Of a stretch of 50,213 nucleotides of DNA, positions 32,059-40,757 are shown piece after piece. The position numbers and the translations under genes are program-made. Within the stretch, counting starts at the first letter, position 1, and every line of letters begins with the position of its first letter. The DNA comes from Nodularia sp. (in: cyanobacteria). GTDB taxonomy: Bacteria > Cyanobacteriota > Cyanobacteriia > Cyanobacteriales > Nostocaceae. The notes under the pieces were generated by a model that was not told where the DNA came from, searched no databases, and saw only the letters and a list, made by a program, of their open reading frames with translations. Where the stretch lies: contig REBL01000083.1 in the NCBI GenBank assembly GCA_007692755.1, positions 1 to 50,213 on the forward strand, read 5' to 3'.

Positions 32059-32310
32059 TTAAACAGGTTCAGGGATGGTTTGGGGGATTGTTCCTGGAAC
32101 TGTTTGGGGAATAGGTGCTGGTACTGGTTCTGGTGCTGGTGCTGGAACTGGTTGAGGAATGGGGGTTGGGACTGGTTCTGGTACTGGTGTGGGTAATGGT
32201 TGGGGACTGGGTAATGGGTTTGGTTCGGGGTTGGGTATTTGTGGTTCTGGTACAGAAATAGCTGTGGGATAAATCACGGTAGGTCTAATTTTATTATTCA
32301 ACCTTTCCAC
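32059..32310 (-). CDS. Proline-rich repeat ORF
   Basis: 83 residues from a GTG start (no ATG is available and a stop lies just upstream). From residue 21 the sequence is almost wholly P-x-P-x units (PEPVPTPIPQPVPAPAPEP). The DNA is an imperfect minisatellite of GGNACTGGTT-like units. It might be a small secreted or wall-associated polypeptide, but it has no signal peptide and could also be a non-coding repeat that happens to be open. Low confidence. Confidence 0.35.
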   Translation of the reverse strand: MERLNNKIRPTVIYPTAISVPEPQIPNPEPNPLPSPQPLPTPVPEPVPTPIPQPVPAPAPEPVPAPIPQTVPGTIPQTIPEPV

Positions 32311-32420
32311 GCTAGATCACAACCCAAGCAACCTACATCCCCCAAAATGGCTACCCCAGTTAATCAGATTCTTTGAGTTTAATTTAGCGTCTCGCAGAGA
32401 AGGGGAGTGTGTGGAGCGTG

Positions 32421-32678
32421 TCACGCCATAGCTAAATCATAGTGTAAAACTAATATTTCATCTGCTCTCAAAGTCGCCATTGCATACTCACAGCCTTGGG
32501 TATCAGCAAACTCGACTAAATAATGATATTCTTCTTGCTCATACACTTCTACAATTGTTCCCACTTGCCCACTAGGTAAGCTGACAATGGAAGTATAGTC
32601 TTCTTCTATCAGTTGTAATCTCTCAATGGGAATCGGTTTGAGAGTAGCAATAGTATCCAAAAGTTTAATTTTTTTCAT
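32421..32678 (-). CDS. DUF4926-domain protein
   Basis: 85 residues. The start KLLDTIATLKPIPIERLQL, the central SLPSGQVGTIVEVYEQEEY and YLVEFADTQGCEYAMATLRA define DUF4926, an SH3-like barrel of unknown function. From memory it is commonly encoded next to DUF6883, as here, and this pairing has the look of a toxin-antitoxin or similar module. A MITE separates the two genes in this genome. Confidence 0.85.
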   Translation of the reverse strand: MKKIKLLDTIATLKPIPIERLQLIEEDYTSIVSLPSGQVGTIVEVYEQEEYHYLVEFADTQGCEYAMATLRADEILVLHYDLAMA

Positions 32679-32712
32679 TTCAGAAATGCCGTAATCAAAC
32701 GTGGATACTCTT

Positions 32713-32887
32713 ATCTTGCACCATTTAAAATCAGCTACAAAACCCGCTCGAAAATCAATTTCCGAGCTAATAGCTAAAGTCCATTCAAATGGACTGAAAT
32801 CTTTCCCCAGTCGTCTTTAGACGACTTTCGCTATCAGACAGGGGTTTGAACCCCCGGCGGGTGATAACGACAGGTGCAAGATGTGAG
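32713..32887 (-). mobile_element. Multi-hairpin MITE-like repeat, copy B (complete)
   Basis: Inverted relative to the copy at 17685-17840. Both ends are present: ATCTTGCACC at 32713-32722 and GGTGCAAGAT at 32873-32882, extendable to 13 of 15 matches with CTC outside. The interior repeats the palindromes AGTCCATT/AATGGACT and AGTCGTCT/AGACGACT and the GGGG/CCCC hairpin. It lies between the DUF6883 and DUF4926 genes and overlaps the 3' end of the former. Confidence 0.8.
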
Positions 32888-33188
32888 GATAGGGATTTTT
32901 AATAGTAACTTCCCAGATTGTCCGCAGCCTAATTCCGTCTGTATCAGGTACTATCCAATCTACCTTAAACTGTTGACCAAATGGTGTAGTGCTTTGCTGA
33001 ACAACTTCACCTGTAATTGCGGCTGTTTGAATTAATTCACGTAAAACATGGGCGTTTTCTAGCGTGATTCCTAAAATTGATGCGAAAACTCTGGCTTTAT
33101 GTTTACCACTGGGATGTTCTAGGTTTAGACAATAACCTATGAGCTTTTGTGTAGAAATCTCTGCTTGCTCGCCGTTAGGTAATTTCAT
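32817..33188 (-). CDS. DUF6883-domain protein with repeat-derived C-terminus
   Basis: 123 residues. MKLPNGEQAEISTQKLIGYC, then NLEHPSGKHKARVFASILGI, is the DUF6883 signature; the FGQQFKVDWIV and IRTIWEVTI-like strands follow. Family members are small and of unknown activity. The native sequence ends at about NPYP (residue 101); the last 22 residues (HILHLSLSPAGG and onward) are translated from the MITE, which provides the stop. The wild type would have ended with a short strand such as RLVSCYV (from memory). It may or may not be functional. Confidence 0.8.
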   Translation of the reverse strand: MKLPNGEQAEISTQKLIGYCLNLEHPSGKHKARVFASILGITLENAHVLRELIQTAAITGEVVQQSTTPFGQQFKVDWIVPDTDGIRLRTIWEVTIKNPYPHILHLSLSPAGGSNPCLIAKVV

Positions 33189-33228
33189 TGTCTTTAAATT
33201 TTATCATTGGCAGTTAGTTTATACAAAA

Positions 33229-34668
33229 ATGCTGAATCAAAACCAAACACCTTTATTAGATGCCTTAAAAGCTTGTACAACCCATGCTCACGCGCCTTTT
33301 TACACGCCAGGACATAAGCGAGGTGTGGGTATTTCTCAACCTTTGGCTGATTTACTGGGGAAAAAAGTGTTTCGGGCTGATTTAACGGAATTGGCAGATT
33401 TAGATAATTTGTTTGCTCCCCAAGGCGTGATTTTAGCAGCGCAAGATTTAGCCGCAGGGGCTTTTGGGGCGAGCAAAACTTGGTTTCTGGTTAATGGTTC
33501 TACCTGTGGAATTGAAGCGGCTATCCTGGCTACCTGTGGCACTGGGGATAAAATTATTATGCCCCGAAATGTGCATTCGTCTGTAATTTCTGCCTTAATT
33601 CTCTCTGGTGCTATCCCGATTTTTGTTAATCCTGAATATGACCCAGTTTTAGATATTGCTCACAGTATTACACCCAAGGCTGTAGAAACTGCACTCCAAA
33701 AGCATCCTGATACTAAAGCAGTGCTGGTAGTTTATCCTACATATTACGGTGTGTGTGGAGATTTACAAGCGATCGCTCACATAACTCACCAATATCATAT
33801 CCCCTTACTGGTAGATGAGGCACACGGCGCACACTTTGCTTTTCATCCTGATTTACCTCCCTCAGCATTAGCCGCAGGTGCAGATTTAACAGTACAGTCT
33901 ACTCATAAGGTGCTGGGTGCAATGACTCAGGCATCAATGTTACACGTCCAAGGGGATAGGATAGACATTGACCGTGTAAATAAAGCTTTACAACTTGTGC
34001 AGTCTACCAGTCCGAGTTATATACTTTTAGCTTCTTTAGATGCAGCACGTCAACAAATGGCATTATATGGCAAAGGGCTGATGTCTCGCACTTTAGAACT
34101 TGCAGATATAGCCAGAAGGAGAATTAGCGCAATTCCGGGATTATCGGTTTTGCAAATGCCAAATTTAGATCCAACACGGTTAACTGTTACTGTTTCTGGG
34201 TTAGGTTTAACCGGATTTGCAGCTGAAGAAATTTTAGACGAAAAGCTGGGTGTGACGGCTGAGTTTGCATCTTTGCAACATCTGACTTTTATTATTAGTT
34301 TGGGCAACACTTTATCTGATATTGAAGAATTAGTGCAAGGTTTTATGAGACTGGGGAGTGGGGAGTGGGGAGTGGGGAGTGGGAAGATTACAAGGAAGGA
34401 GTGCGTTTTATGGGATAATTTAGGATGTATTTCTCCCCGTGAAGCTTTTTTTGCAGTTAGTGAAATTTTACCTTTATCAGAAACAAGCGATCGCATCTGT
34501 ACTGAAATTGTCTGTCCTTATCCTCCGGGGATTCCCATCTTAATGCCTGGAGAATTGATTACTCAAGGGGCTTTAGAATATTTACAACAAATTCAAGCAA
34601 TGGGTGGATTCATAACTGGTTGTGCAGATACCAGTCTGAAAACTTTAAAAGTAGTTCGTAATTCGTAA
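33229..34668 (+). CDS. Orn/Lys/Arg decarboxylase-family protein (aminotransferase fold)
   Basis: 479 residues from the ATG at 33229; an in-frame upstream start would overlap the divergent DUF6883 gene. PLP-dependent basic amino-acid decarboxylase of the short cyanobacterial type. Visible are FYTPGHKRGVG near the start, VDEAHGAHFAFHPDLP, the PLP-lysine motif VQSTHKVLGAMTQ, and the C-terminal domain CPYPPGIPILMPGE. Residues about 375-385 (GSGEWGVGSG) are encoded by a GGGGAGT heptamer array in the linker between the two domains. The stop lies in a second array. Confidence 0.9.
   Translation: MLNQNQTPLLDALKACTTHAHAPFYTPGHKRGVGISQPLADLLGKKVFRADLTELADLDNLFAPQGVILAAQDLAAGAFGASKTWFLVNGSTCGIEAAILATCGTGDKIIMPRNVHSSVISALILSGAIPIFVNPEYDPVLDIAHSITPKAVETALQKHPDTKAVLVVYPTYYGVCGDLQAIAHITHQYHIPLLVDEAHGAHFAFHPDLPPSALAAGADLTVQSTHKVLGAMTQASMLHVQGDRIDIDRVNKALQLVQSTSPSYILLASLDAARQQMALYGKGLMSRTLELADIARRRISAIPGLSVLQMPNLDPTRLTVTVSGLGLTGFAAEEILDEKLGVTAEFASLQHLTFIISLGNTLSDIEELVQGFMRLGSGEWGVGSGKITRKECVLWDNLGCISPREAFFAVSEILPLSETSDRICTEIVCPYPPGIPILMPGELITQGALEYLQQIQAMGGFITGCADTSLKTLKVVRNS
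34353..34383 (+). repeat. (GGGGAGT)4 array translated within the decarboxylase
   Basis: Four perfect GGGGAGT units plus GGG, identical in unit to the intergenic array at 10735-10766. Read in frame it gives L-GSGEWGVGSG-K, in the linker between catalytic and C-terminal domains. Confidence 0.9.
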
Positions 34669-34690
34669 TTCGTAATTCGTAGTTCGTAAT
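34651..34690 (+). repeat. GTAATTC/GTAGTTC heptamer array at the decarboxylase 3' end
   Basis: Five or six seven-base units. The gene's last codons (VVRNS) and its TAA stop lie inside. It is the complement-type relative of the array at 11541-11587. Confidence 0.85.
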
Positions 34691-34737
34691 TGTTGTATTT
34701 TAATAGTGCATCAAATCCCTCCTACTCCCCATTCCCT

Positions 34738-35745
34738 ATGTTCCTTTTCCTTCAAGTTATTGTCTGTTTCCTCGCCGTAATTGCTGTTGGAATGCGGCTT
34801 TCCCAAAGTGCTGATGTTGTCGCAGAAAAAACTGGGCTGGGGCGTACCTGGGTTGGTGGGCTACTCTTATCTGGTGTGACTTCTCTACCAGAGTTGGCTA
34901 CAGGAGTCAGTGCAGTTACTGTATTAAACGCCCCAGACTTAGCCGCAGGAGCAATTTTAGGTAGTTGTCTTTTCAATTTGATGATTTTGGGACTGCTGGA
35001 TATTTTTAGCGGACGCGAACCTTTACTCAAACGCGCGCCAGTAGGTCTGGGACTCGCCGCTAGTCTGGGTTGTGCGATGTTGGGCGTAACTGCGGCGGGA
35101 ATGCTTTTCACTCAGCAAGGAATTTCTCTCACTTTAGGATGGGTCGGTGTTCCCAGTTTGTTATTAATTTTGCTCTATATCGTCAGCGCCAAAATGATGA
35201 CGCAGTTTGAAATGCGACGACGCGCCGCAGCTATTTTAGAAGCAGAACCGGAAGCTTTGCAGTACCAACACATTAAGCGGGGACAAGCTTATCTGAATTT
35301 TACCTTACTTGCTATAGCTACTGTAGTCCTGGGTGTGTGGCTGGCGTATTTAGGCGACCAGGTTTCCGCAGTTACGGGACTAAGACAAAGCTTTATCGGG
35401 GCGCTGCTGCTAGCTGGGGCGACATCATTACCGGAAGTGGTGGTATCTGTGGAAGCAATTCGCATGAATGCAGTAGAAATGGCTGTATCGAATCTTTTTG
35501 GTTCTAATCTCTGGAATTTAGCGATTCTGGGAATTTATGATGTGGTTTACCTCAAAGGTAATTTGTGGTTGGAAATTAGTGATGTGCATTTGTTGACTGC
35601 GATTATTGCCATGATTATGACTTCAGTGGCGATCGCAGGTCTAATATATCATGCTGTCAGTCGCACCCAAATCTATGTAACTTGGGATGGACTGACTCTC
35701 ATCGCTCTCTACATTGGGGGAATGTATATCATATACCGCAGTTGA
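34738..35745 (+). CDS. Sodium/calcium exchanger family membrane protein (CaCA)
   Basis: 335 residues from the ATG at 34738. About ten membrane helices in two inverted halves. The two alpha-repeats are plain: SGVTSLPELATGVSAV at about residues 43-58 and AGATSLPEVVVSVEAI at about 223-238, each followed by a (G)S-x-L-(F/W)-N segment (GSCLFNLMILG and GSNLWNLAILG). This is the YrbG/CaCA architecture exchanging Ca2+ for Na+ or H+. It overlaps the convergent 1035-residue gene by 37 bp. Confidence 0.9.
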   Translation: MFLFLQVIVCFLAVIAVGMRLSQSADVVAEKTGLGRTWVGGLLLSGVTSLPELATGVSAVTVLNAPDLAAGAILGSCLFNLMILGLLDIFSGREPLLKRAPVGLGLAASLGCAMLGVTAAGMLFTQQGISLTLGWVGVPSLLLILLYIVSAKMMTQFEMRRRAAAILEAEPEALQYQHIKRGQAYLNFTLLAIATVVLGVWLAYLGDQVSAVTGLRQSFIGALLLAGATSLPEVVVSVEAIRMNAVEMAVSNLFGSNLWNLAILGIYDVVYLKGNLWLEISDVHLLTAIIAMIMTSVAIAGLIYHAVSRTQIYVTWDGLTLIALYIGGMYIIYRS

Positions 35746-38700
35746 GTTGCTAAAGCACCAGCGATCGCACTTGCACAAAGGGAAGTTACAGCCGTCCCAA
35801 ATAGCCACCAAGCCGCATTGGCGACAATTCTTTTAGTTTCCTCAGCTTGCTGTTTGGCTTGTTCTTGAACTGCTTCTAGGCGTTTTTGGACTTCTTGCTG
35901 GATGCGTTCACCTCTTTGTAATACACTATCCCGCGCCGCTTCGATTTGGTTGATAATTCGGTTAGCATCCTCTGAGGTAATATCTTCACGAGAACTGAGG
36001 ATAGCAACTAGGGTATCACGATCAAATTGACTTAGGCGATCGCGCAAAGCTTCAAATCCAGCTTGAGGATCATCAAATAACTTCGTGAAGTCTTGCTGAA
36101 TGCTTTCATAATTAAGCTCTGGACGCTCCAAGGAGTTGAGATAATCGCGGATTTTACTAAAAACTCCGTCAATCACTGATTGCAACCTTTCCTGAACCTG
36201 CTGGATTTGACTGACAATTGAATCACGCACCGACTCAATTTGATCAACAATTCGGTTAGCTTCCTCTTCCGAAATATCTTCCCGTTCAGATAGTAAAGCC
36301 ACAATTGTAGAACGGTCAAATTTAGCGAGGCGATCGCCTAAATTACCCACTCCCACTTGTGGATCTCGCAGCAACAATTGCAGATCACGTTTGATGCTTT
36401 CGGGGTTGAGTTCTTCTTTATCGGTATGACGCAGATAATTTTCCAGATGAGTTTCAAAATCTGTCACTTTTTGAGCAGCACGACTAGCGTAACGTCTTGG
36501 TGCTTTGAGAATACTATTAATCGCTGCTTGTACCTGATCAATTCTCTGATTAATTTGCTCTTCGCTCAAATCTTGGCTTTGACTGATCAGTTTAACCAAT
36601 GTATCACGGTCAATTTGGGATAGGCGATCGCGCAATGCTAAAACACCCTCTTGTGGGTCAGCGAGTAATGTTTCCAAATCTCCCCTGATACTTTCTGGGT
36701 TGAGTTCTTCCAACTTCGTATTACGGAGATATTCAGCTAATTTATCAACTGTGGTTTGAGGTAATTGTACAATGCGATCGCGCACTGATTGGATTTGGTC
36801 AAAGATGTGGTTTACTTCCTCCTCGCTCAAATCTTGCCGTTGACTGAGCAATTTTACCACTGTATCGCGGTTAAAATGAGATAGGCGGGTACTGATTAAA
36901 TGAATTCCGACTTCTGGCTGTTCTAGTAAAGTACCAAATTCACGTTTAATACCTTCAGGATTCAATTCGTCTTTGTTAGTATGACGCAGATATTCTTCAA
37001 TTCTTTGCCATAATTCATTAGCTTTCGCTGTTGCTTGTGCTTGACGTTCTCGTTCTTGATTCAAAACTTGAGTACAGATACTTTCCAGTTGATTAACAAT
37101 ATTATTAGCTTCTGCTTCACTCAAATCTTGACGATGTAACAGTAACCGCACCAAAGTATCATGTTCAAAGGCTTGTAAGCGAATCTCTAAATCTGTAAGG
37201 TCTTGCAATAAACTGGAGAAATCTCGTTCAATAGCATCTGCATTCAGTTCATCTTTACTTGTAGAACGCAGATAATTTTCCACACGCAAACGCAATTCTT
37301 CACCTTTTTCGCGTACTTCCGCCTGTTGAACAATTTCTAAAACTTCCTCACGAACGCTTTCCATCTGGTGAGTAATTTCCGTTACTCTAGCTTCGCTGAT
37401 ATCGGCGCGCTGTTTCAACCAAGTTCTCAAATCCTCTGAATTAATTTCCGTTAATTCCCGGCGCGTCGTTGTCGGATCTGCTTGTGGGTCATAGATAACT
37501 TCTTGAAATTCATCTTTAATTGTAGTGCGGTTCAAATGCCAAGGTAAAGAATTGACGATATAATCTTCCACATCCGCTTTAATAGTATTATCAGGTTGCT
37601 GTGGTAATCTTCCAGCTATTTGTGCAGTAGTTTGATCTCTGATATCTTCTAACTTGTGGGTAATTTGCTCAACATCTATATCTTGAACTTTATCCCTCAG
37701 CTTTTGGACTTGAGTTGTAATTTTTTCGATATCAATATCAGAAAAATCTACTCGATTTAATACTGCTGTACCCGCAGCACCCAAGCCATATTGCATTCCT
37801 TGTTTAATTAAAGTATTACGACCATTGCCATTTTCTCTCACTCCCACTAATTCCTGTAGCCGTTCACCTAAATTTTCAGATTTCAACTCTTCAGGTGTCG
37901 CAGATTTGAGTAAATTAATTACTTGCTCAGTGGGATTTTGCCGAGTAATAACTTGTTTCCAAGCATCTTCGAGTTGGTCAGCAATTTGGTTAATTTGTTG
38001 TTTGGGTAAATTTACCTGATTGCTAATTAAATCAATAAATGTTTGACGGTTGATATTTTTCAGTAAATCACCATCACCAATAGATTCTAAATCTACATCA
38101 CCGAGAATTTTATCAAATTGTTGGCGAACATCTGCTAAATTCAGTTGTGGTAATTGGAGAGATTTTAAAGAATTTTGGAGAGTATCCTGAATACCTTCAG
38201 CATCTAAACCCGAAGTTAATTCCCGCCGGACTGCATTTGTAATTTCTTCCGCAGTGGAAACCGCTTGGTTTTTCGCCACATTTGCGCCAATTGTCGCCGA
38301 TGCAGTTCCCAATATAGCCTGTAATCCCGCATTGGTAGTATTGATAAAAGAACCAACCAAGGAACTCAAGGTTGATGAACCTAGCCAAACAACTAATGTA
38401 AAATAGGTAGACCAGATAACCACACCCATAATTGCGCCTAAGAGCATACTTTCAATTAAGCTCAATTTCACTGCTAGAAAACAAGCGATAAATAATGCAA
38501 TAGTGGCGGTTATTAATGCCCAAAATCCGACCTTCTTCTCAACTTTGCGAACTGTCCCGCCCCAGGTACTTGACTCAGACCGAGTGAAGGAATCAGTTCC
38601 TAAAGATAAAATTCCTACAGCCAGGGAAAAGTTTGTCAATAGAAATTGGAAAGCCAAAGCCATTAAAGTGCCGGCTAATAGCGCAACTATTAACTTAGGC

Positions 38701-38816
38701 CCAGAAAAGACTAATGATACTTGTTCTGGAGTTAAAATTTCTGACATTCCATTTCCGGGTGCTATTTCCATAGATAGACAAACACCCTTCAAAATGTTTT
38801 CCACACTTTGAAACAT
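35709..38816 (-). CDS. Large modular membrane protein, unknown function
   Basis: 1035 residues. Membrane helices at about 38-70, 95-120 and 122-160, then a long soluble helical region, and a final helix at about 1003-1025. The soluble part has a repeated module of roughly 88-102 residues: a YLR-x-T-x-KEELNPESIKRD helix, a LL-x-DPQ-x-G-x-x-x-L-x-x-RL-x-x-FDRDTLV segment, and a DLSEEEANRIVDQIE helix. The last motif recurs near residues 475, 563, 665, 752, 850 and 950, with a diverged one near 272. ATG with AGGA upstream. I do not recognise a family. It could be an envelope-spanning scaffold or a chaperone-like protein; this is a guess. Confidence 0.85.
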   Translation of the reverse strand: MFQSVENILKGVCLSMEIAPGNGMSEILTPEQVSLVFSGPKLIVALLAGTLMALAFQFLLTNFSLAVGILSLGTDSFTRSESSTWGGTVRKVEKKVGFWALITATIALFIACFLAVKLSLIESMLLGAIMGVVIWSTYFTLVVWLGSSTLSSLVGSFINTTNAGLQAILGTASATIGANVAKNQAVSTAEEITNAVRRELTSGLDAEGIQDTLQNSLKSLQLPQLNLADVRQQFDKILGDVDLESIGDGDLLKNINRQTFIDLISNQVNLPKQQINQIADQLEDAWKQVITRQNPTEQVINLLKSATPEELKSENLGERLQELVGVRENGNGRNTLIKQGMQYGLGAAGTAVLNRVDFSDIDIEKITTQVQKLRDKVQDIDVEQITHKLEDIRDQTTAQIAGRLPQQPDNTIKADVEDYIVNSLPWHLNRTTIKDEFQEVIYDPQADPTTTRRELTEINSEDLRTWLKQRADISEARVTEITHQMESVREEVLEIVQQAEVREKGEELRLRVENYLRSTSKDELNADAIERDFSSLLQDLTDLEIRLQAFEHDTLVRLLLHRQDLSEAEANNIVNQLESICTQVLNQERERQAQATAKANELWQRIEEYLRHTNKDELNPEGIKREFGTLLEQPEVGIHLISTRLSHFNRDTVVKLLSQRQDLSEEEVNHIFDQIQSVRDRIVQLPQTTVDKLAEYLRNTKLEELNPESIRGDLETLLADPQEGVLALRDRLSQIDRDTLVKLISQSQDLSEEQINQRIDQVQAAINSILKAPRRYASRAAQKVTDFETHLENYLRHTDKEELNPESIKRDLQLLLRDPQVGVGNLGDRLAKFDRSTIVALLSEREDISEEEANRIVDQIESVRDSIVSQIQQVQERLQSVIDGVFSKIRDYLNSLERPELNYESIQQDFTKLFDDPQAGFEALRDRLSQFDRDTLVAILSSREDITSEDANRIINQIEAARDSVLQRGERIQQEVQKRLEAVQEQAKQQAEETKRIVANAAWWLFGTAVTSLCASAIAGALATQLRYMIYIPPM

Positions 38817-39272
38817 AATTATATTTTCCTAATAGCGCTCAATTTAATAGCCATTTCTTGCTAAAAAGGCTTACTTAACAGTTTAAATTGCCTGTGATCT
38901 AGACCTACACTTTCTTAGGTAAGAAATTTATTCTCCAAAAGTCATAGATTTATCTGTGGTTAATTACTTGTTTTCATTTATAGGGACTTAATTAATAGCC
39001 TCTCGACCAAACCATAGCTGCTAATTTAAATTTCAATAATTAGATTAACTGCTAATCCTTTGTATAAAAATACTTATGTCCAATGACATAGAGTGTAATT
39101 ATGTCAAGAGATTGATGGAAATATTTTCCAAAAATGTGTAAATGAAGGAGTTGATAGATTTTTCTATAGGAATGCACTTTAATAACTTTTAGTTTGCCTT
39201 AGCAGTTGCTGTTACTGGCTGTGGCCAATTTAAAGCGCAAATTTACAGAGAATTGAAATAGGAGAATTTAAA
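38817..39272. other. 456-bp divergent promoter region
   Basis: AT-rich, no gene. It should hold the promoters of the 1035-residue gene and the stress-protein gene. One inverted repeat stands out, TATGTC-CAAT-GACATA at 39075-39090, with a further ATGTC half-site at 39111-39115. Not a recognisable known operator. Confidence 0.4.
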
Positions 39273-39965
39273 ATGGTTACTACCGTGCGTAGAAGAGCTG
39301 TAGGTACTTTTTCTAATCGTAGAGACGCGGAAAAAGCCCTGCATGAATTGAAAAATTCTGGCTTTCCAATGGATAGAGTTTCTGTTATTGCCAAAGATGC
39401 AGAGCATAAAGATGATGTTGCTGGTACTCAAGTCACAGAAAAAGTAGGTAATAAAGCTGACGATGGTGCAACAGCTGGGGCGGTAACCGGCGGCACGGTG
39501 GGCGGTATAACTGGCTTGTTAGTTGGTCTGGGAACTTTAGCCATTCCGGGAATTGGGCCAATTATGCTTGCAGGTGCCACAGCAACAACTTTGGCGACAA
39601 CTCTGGCTGGTGCTGGTATTGGTGCAGCAGCTGGGGGCTTACTTGGGGCATTAATCGGCTTAGGAATTCCCGAAGAACGAGCCAAAGTTTATCACCAGCG
39701 AGTTGAGAAAGGACACTATTTAGTGATGGTAGAAGGCACAGACGCAGAAATTGCAGTAGCCGAAAGAACTTTCAATCGCTACGGTATTGAAGAGTTTGGG
39801 GTTTATGACTACCCCAATGAGCAAAGAGAACATCTGACAGAGCATGATTCCATCAGACGTGAGACTACACCAGTTGTAGATCCAGTTCCTACCAATTACT
39901 CAGCCACAAGCGATAGTAATGATCCATCAGTAGTGATTGTAGACAATCGCGATCGCAAAGTCTAA
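39273..39965 (+). CDS. General stress protein 17M/YflT-like protein with Gly-rich membrane hairpin
   Basis: 230 residues. The N-terminal YflT-type domain (about 8-60, RRAVGTFSNRRDAEKALHEL, then GFPMDRVSVIAKD) is followed by a Gly/Ala-rich hydrophobic stretch (about 70-130) that looks like a membrane hairpin. A second alpha/beta part (HYLVMVEGTDAEIAVAERTF) resembles the first, and the tail is disordered. Bacillus relatives are sigmaB stress proteins. The ATG has a TAGGAGA ribosome-binding site. Confidence 0.85.
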   Translation: MVTTVRRRAVGTFSNRRDAEKALHELKNSGFPMDRVSVIAKDAEHKDDVAGTQVTEKVGNKADDGATAGAVTGGTVGGITGLLVGLGTLAIPGIGPIMLAGATATTLATTLAGAGIGAAAGGLLGALIGLGIPEERAKVYHQRVEKGHYLVMVEGTDAEIAVAERTFNRYGIEEFGVYDYPNEQREHLTEHDSIRRETTPVVDPVPTNYSATSDSNDPSVVIVDNRDRKV

Positions 39966-40005
39966 TCCAATTTTGTCATTACTGATCAAGAGGAGTAGAA
40001 AGAGC

Positions 40006-40113
40006 ATGAAAAACTTGCTGCTTGCTACTCCTAGAAACGTCGATCTATTTTCCAATTTTGAATTTGTGAGGAAGACTTACAAACATGAAAAAACTAACTC
40101 CCTTTTTAATTAG
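40006..40113 (+). CDS. Possible 35-codon leader ORF
   Basis: MKNLLLATPRN and so on to VRKTYKHEKTNSLFN. It has an AGGAG ten bases upstream and overlaps the start of the BON lipoprotein gene in another frame. No homology recognised. It might be translated as a leader or be chance. Confidence 0.3.
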   Translation: MKNLLLATPRNVDLFSNFEFVRKTYKHEKTNSLFN

Positions 40114-40549
40114 TTGTGTTTTATTGTTTGGTGCGGCTGCTTGTGGTGATGACACTGCGAGAACAGATCCCGCCGCACCAGCTCCAGGTGAGGTTGGAGA
40201 AGTACCAACTGTAGAAGATAGACAAACCTCTCTAGAAGATTCTCAGAGCGAAGTTCGCAGAGATCAACTAGATGCAGATATTCGCGCTCGTGAAGAGCGA
40301 ACTGCTGCTTTATCTGATGATCCTAGCGATAGAACCGCAGAAGACTTAGCCAGTGAAGTGCGTTCTAAGTTGGAGGCGAATATCCCCGATGGTCTACTAA
40401 CGGTTCAGGCCACAGACGAAGGTACTGTGACTGTATATGGAACTGTAAATAATGAAGATCAGTTATCTAAGATTGAACCATTGGCACAAGAAATTAACGG
40501 TGTTAATAATGTGATTGTGAACGCCGAAGTGGCTCCACCACGAGGCTAA
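40085..40549 (+). CDS. BON-domain lipoprotein
   Basis: 154 residues. Signal peptide with lipobox GAAAC, giving a lipidated Cys20. A charged, disordered spacer (about 25-85) precedes one BON domain (about 90-150: TAEDLASEVRSKLEANIPDG, then VTVYGTVNNEDQLSKIEPLA and GVNNVIVNAEV). BON domains bind phospholipid or support osmotic-shock protection in OsmY-type proteins. It follows the general stress gene by 119 bp on the same strand and may be co-regulated. Confidence 0.88.
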   Translation: MKKLTPFLISCVLLFGAAACGDDTARTDPAAPAPGEVGEVPTVEDRQTSLEDSQSEVRRDQLDADIRAREERTAALSDDPSDRTAEDLASEVRSKLEANIPDGLLTVQATDEGTVTVYGTVNNEDQLSKIEPLAQEINGVNNVIVNAEVAPPRG

Positions 40550-40677
40550 ATTGGTTAATCTCAAAACCAATTTAGGAGGACGAGCTACATAATTTCAGCG
40601 TAGTGAGGGAGATATTTCCTCATTACGAGCATTTTCAGTCAAGTTTATATTCCCCAATTCAGTAAAAAATTTTAAAT

Positions 40678-40703
40678 CAGATCACAAACCCGATTGTGAT
40701 CTG
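40678..40703. terminator. Perfect 10-bp hairpin before the CAAD gene
   Basis: CAGATCACAA (40678-40687) with TTGTGATCTG (40694-40703), six-base loop. It is 129 bp beyond the lipoprotein stop and 55 bp before the next gene. It lacks a T-run, so an attenuator or operator is possible. Confidence 0.5.
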
Positions 40704-40757
40704 TATTCATATCCAGTATTTTAAAATAAATGCTGTAGCTACCAAAATAAAAAAACT

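Noticed and set aside
40678-40703. TCACAA/TTGTGA palindrome considered as a CRP (SyCRP1) site
   Set aside because: The half-sites are in the opposite order (TCACA first, then TGTGA) and the spacing is wrong; a hairpin is the simpler reading.
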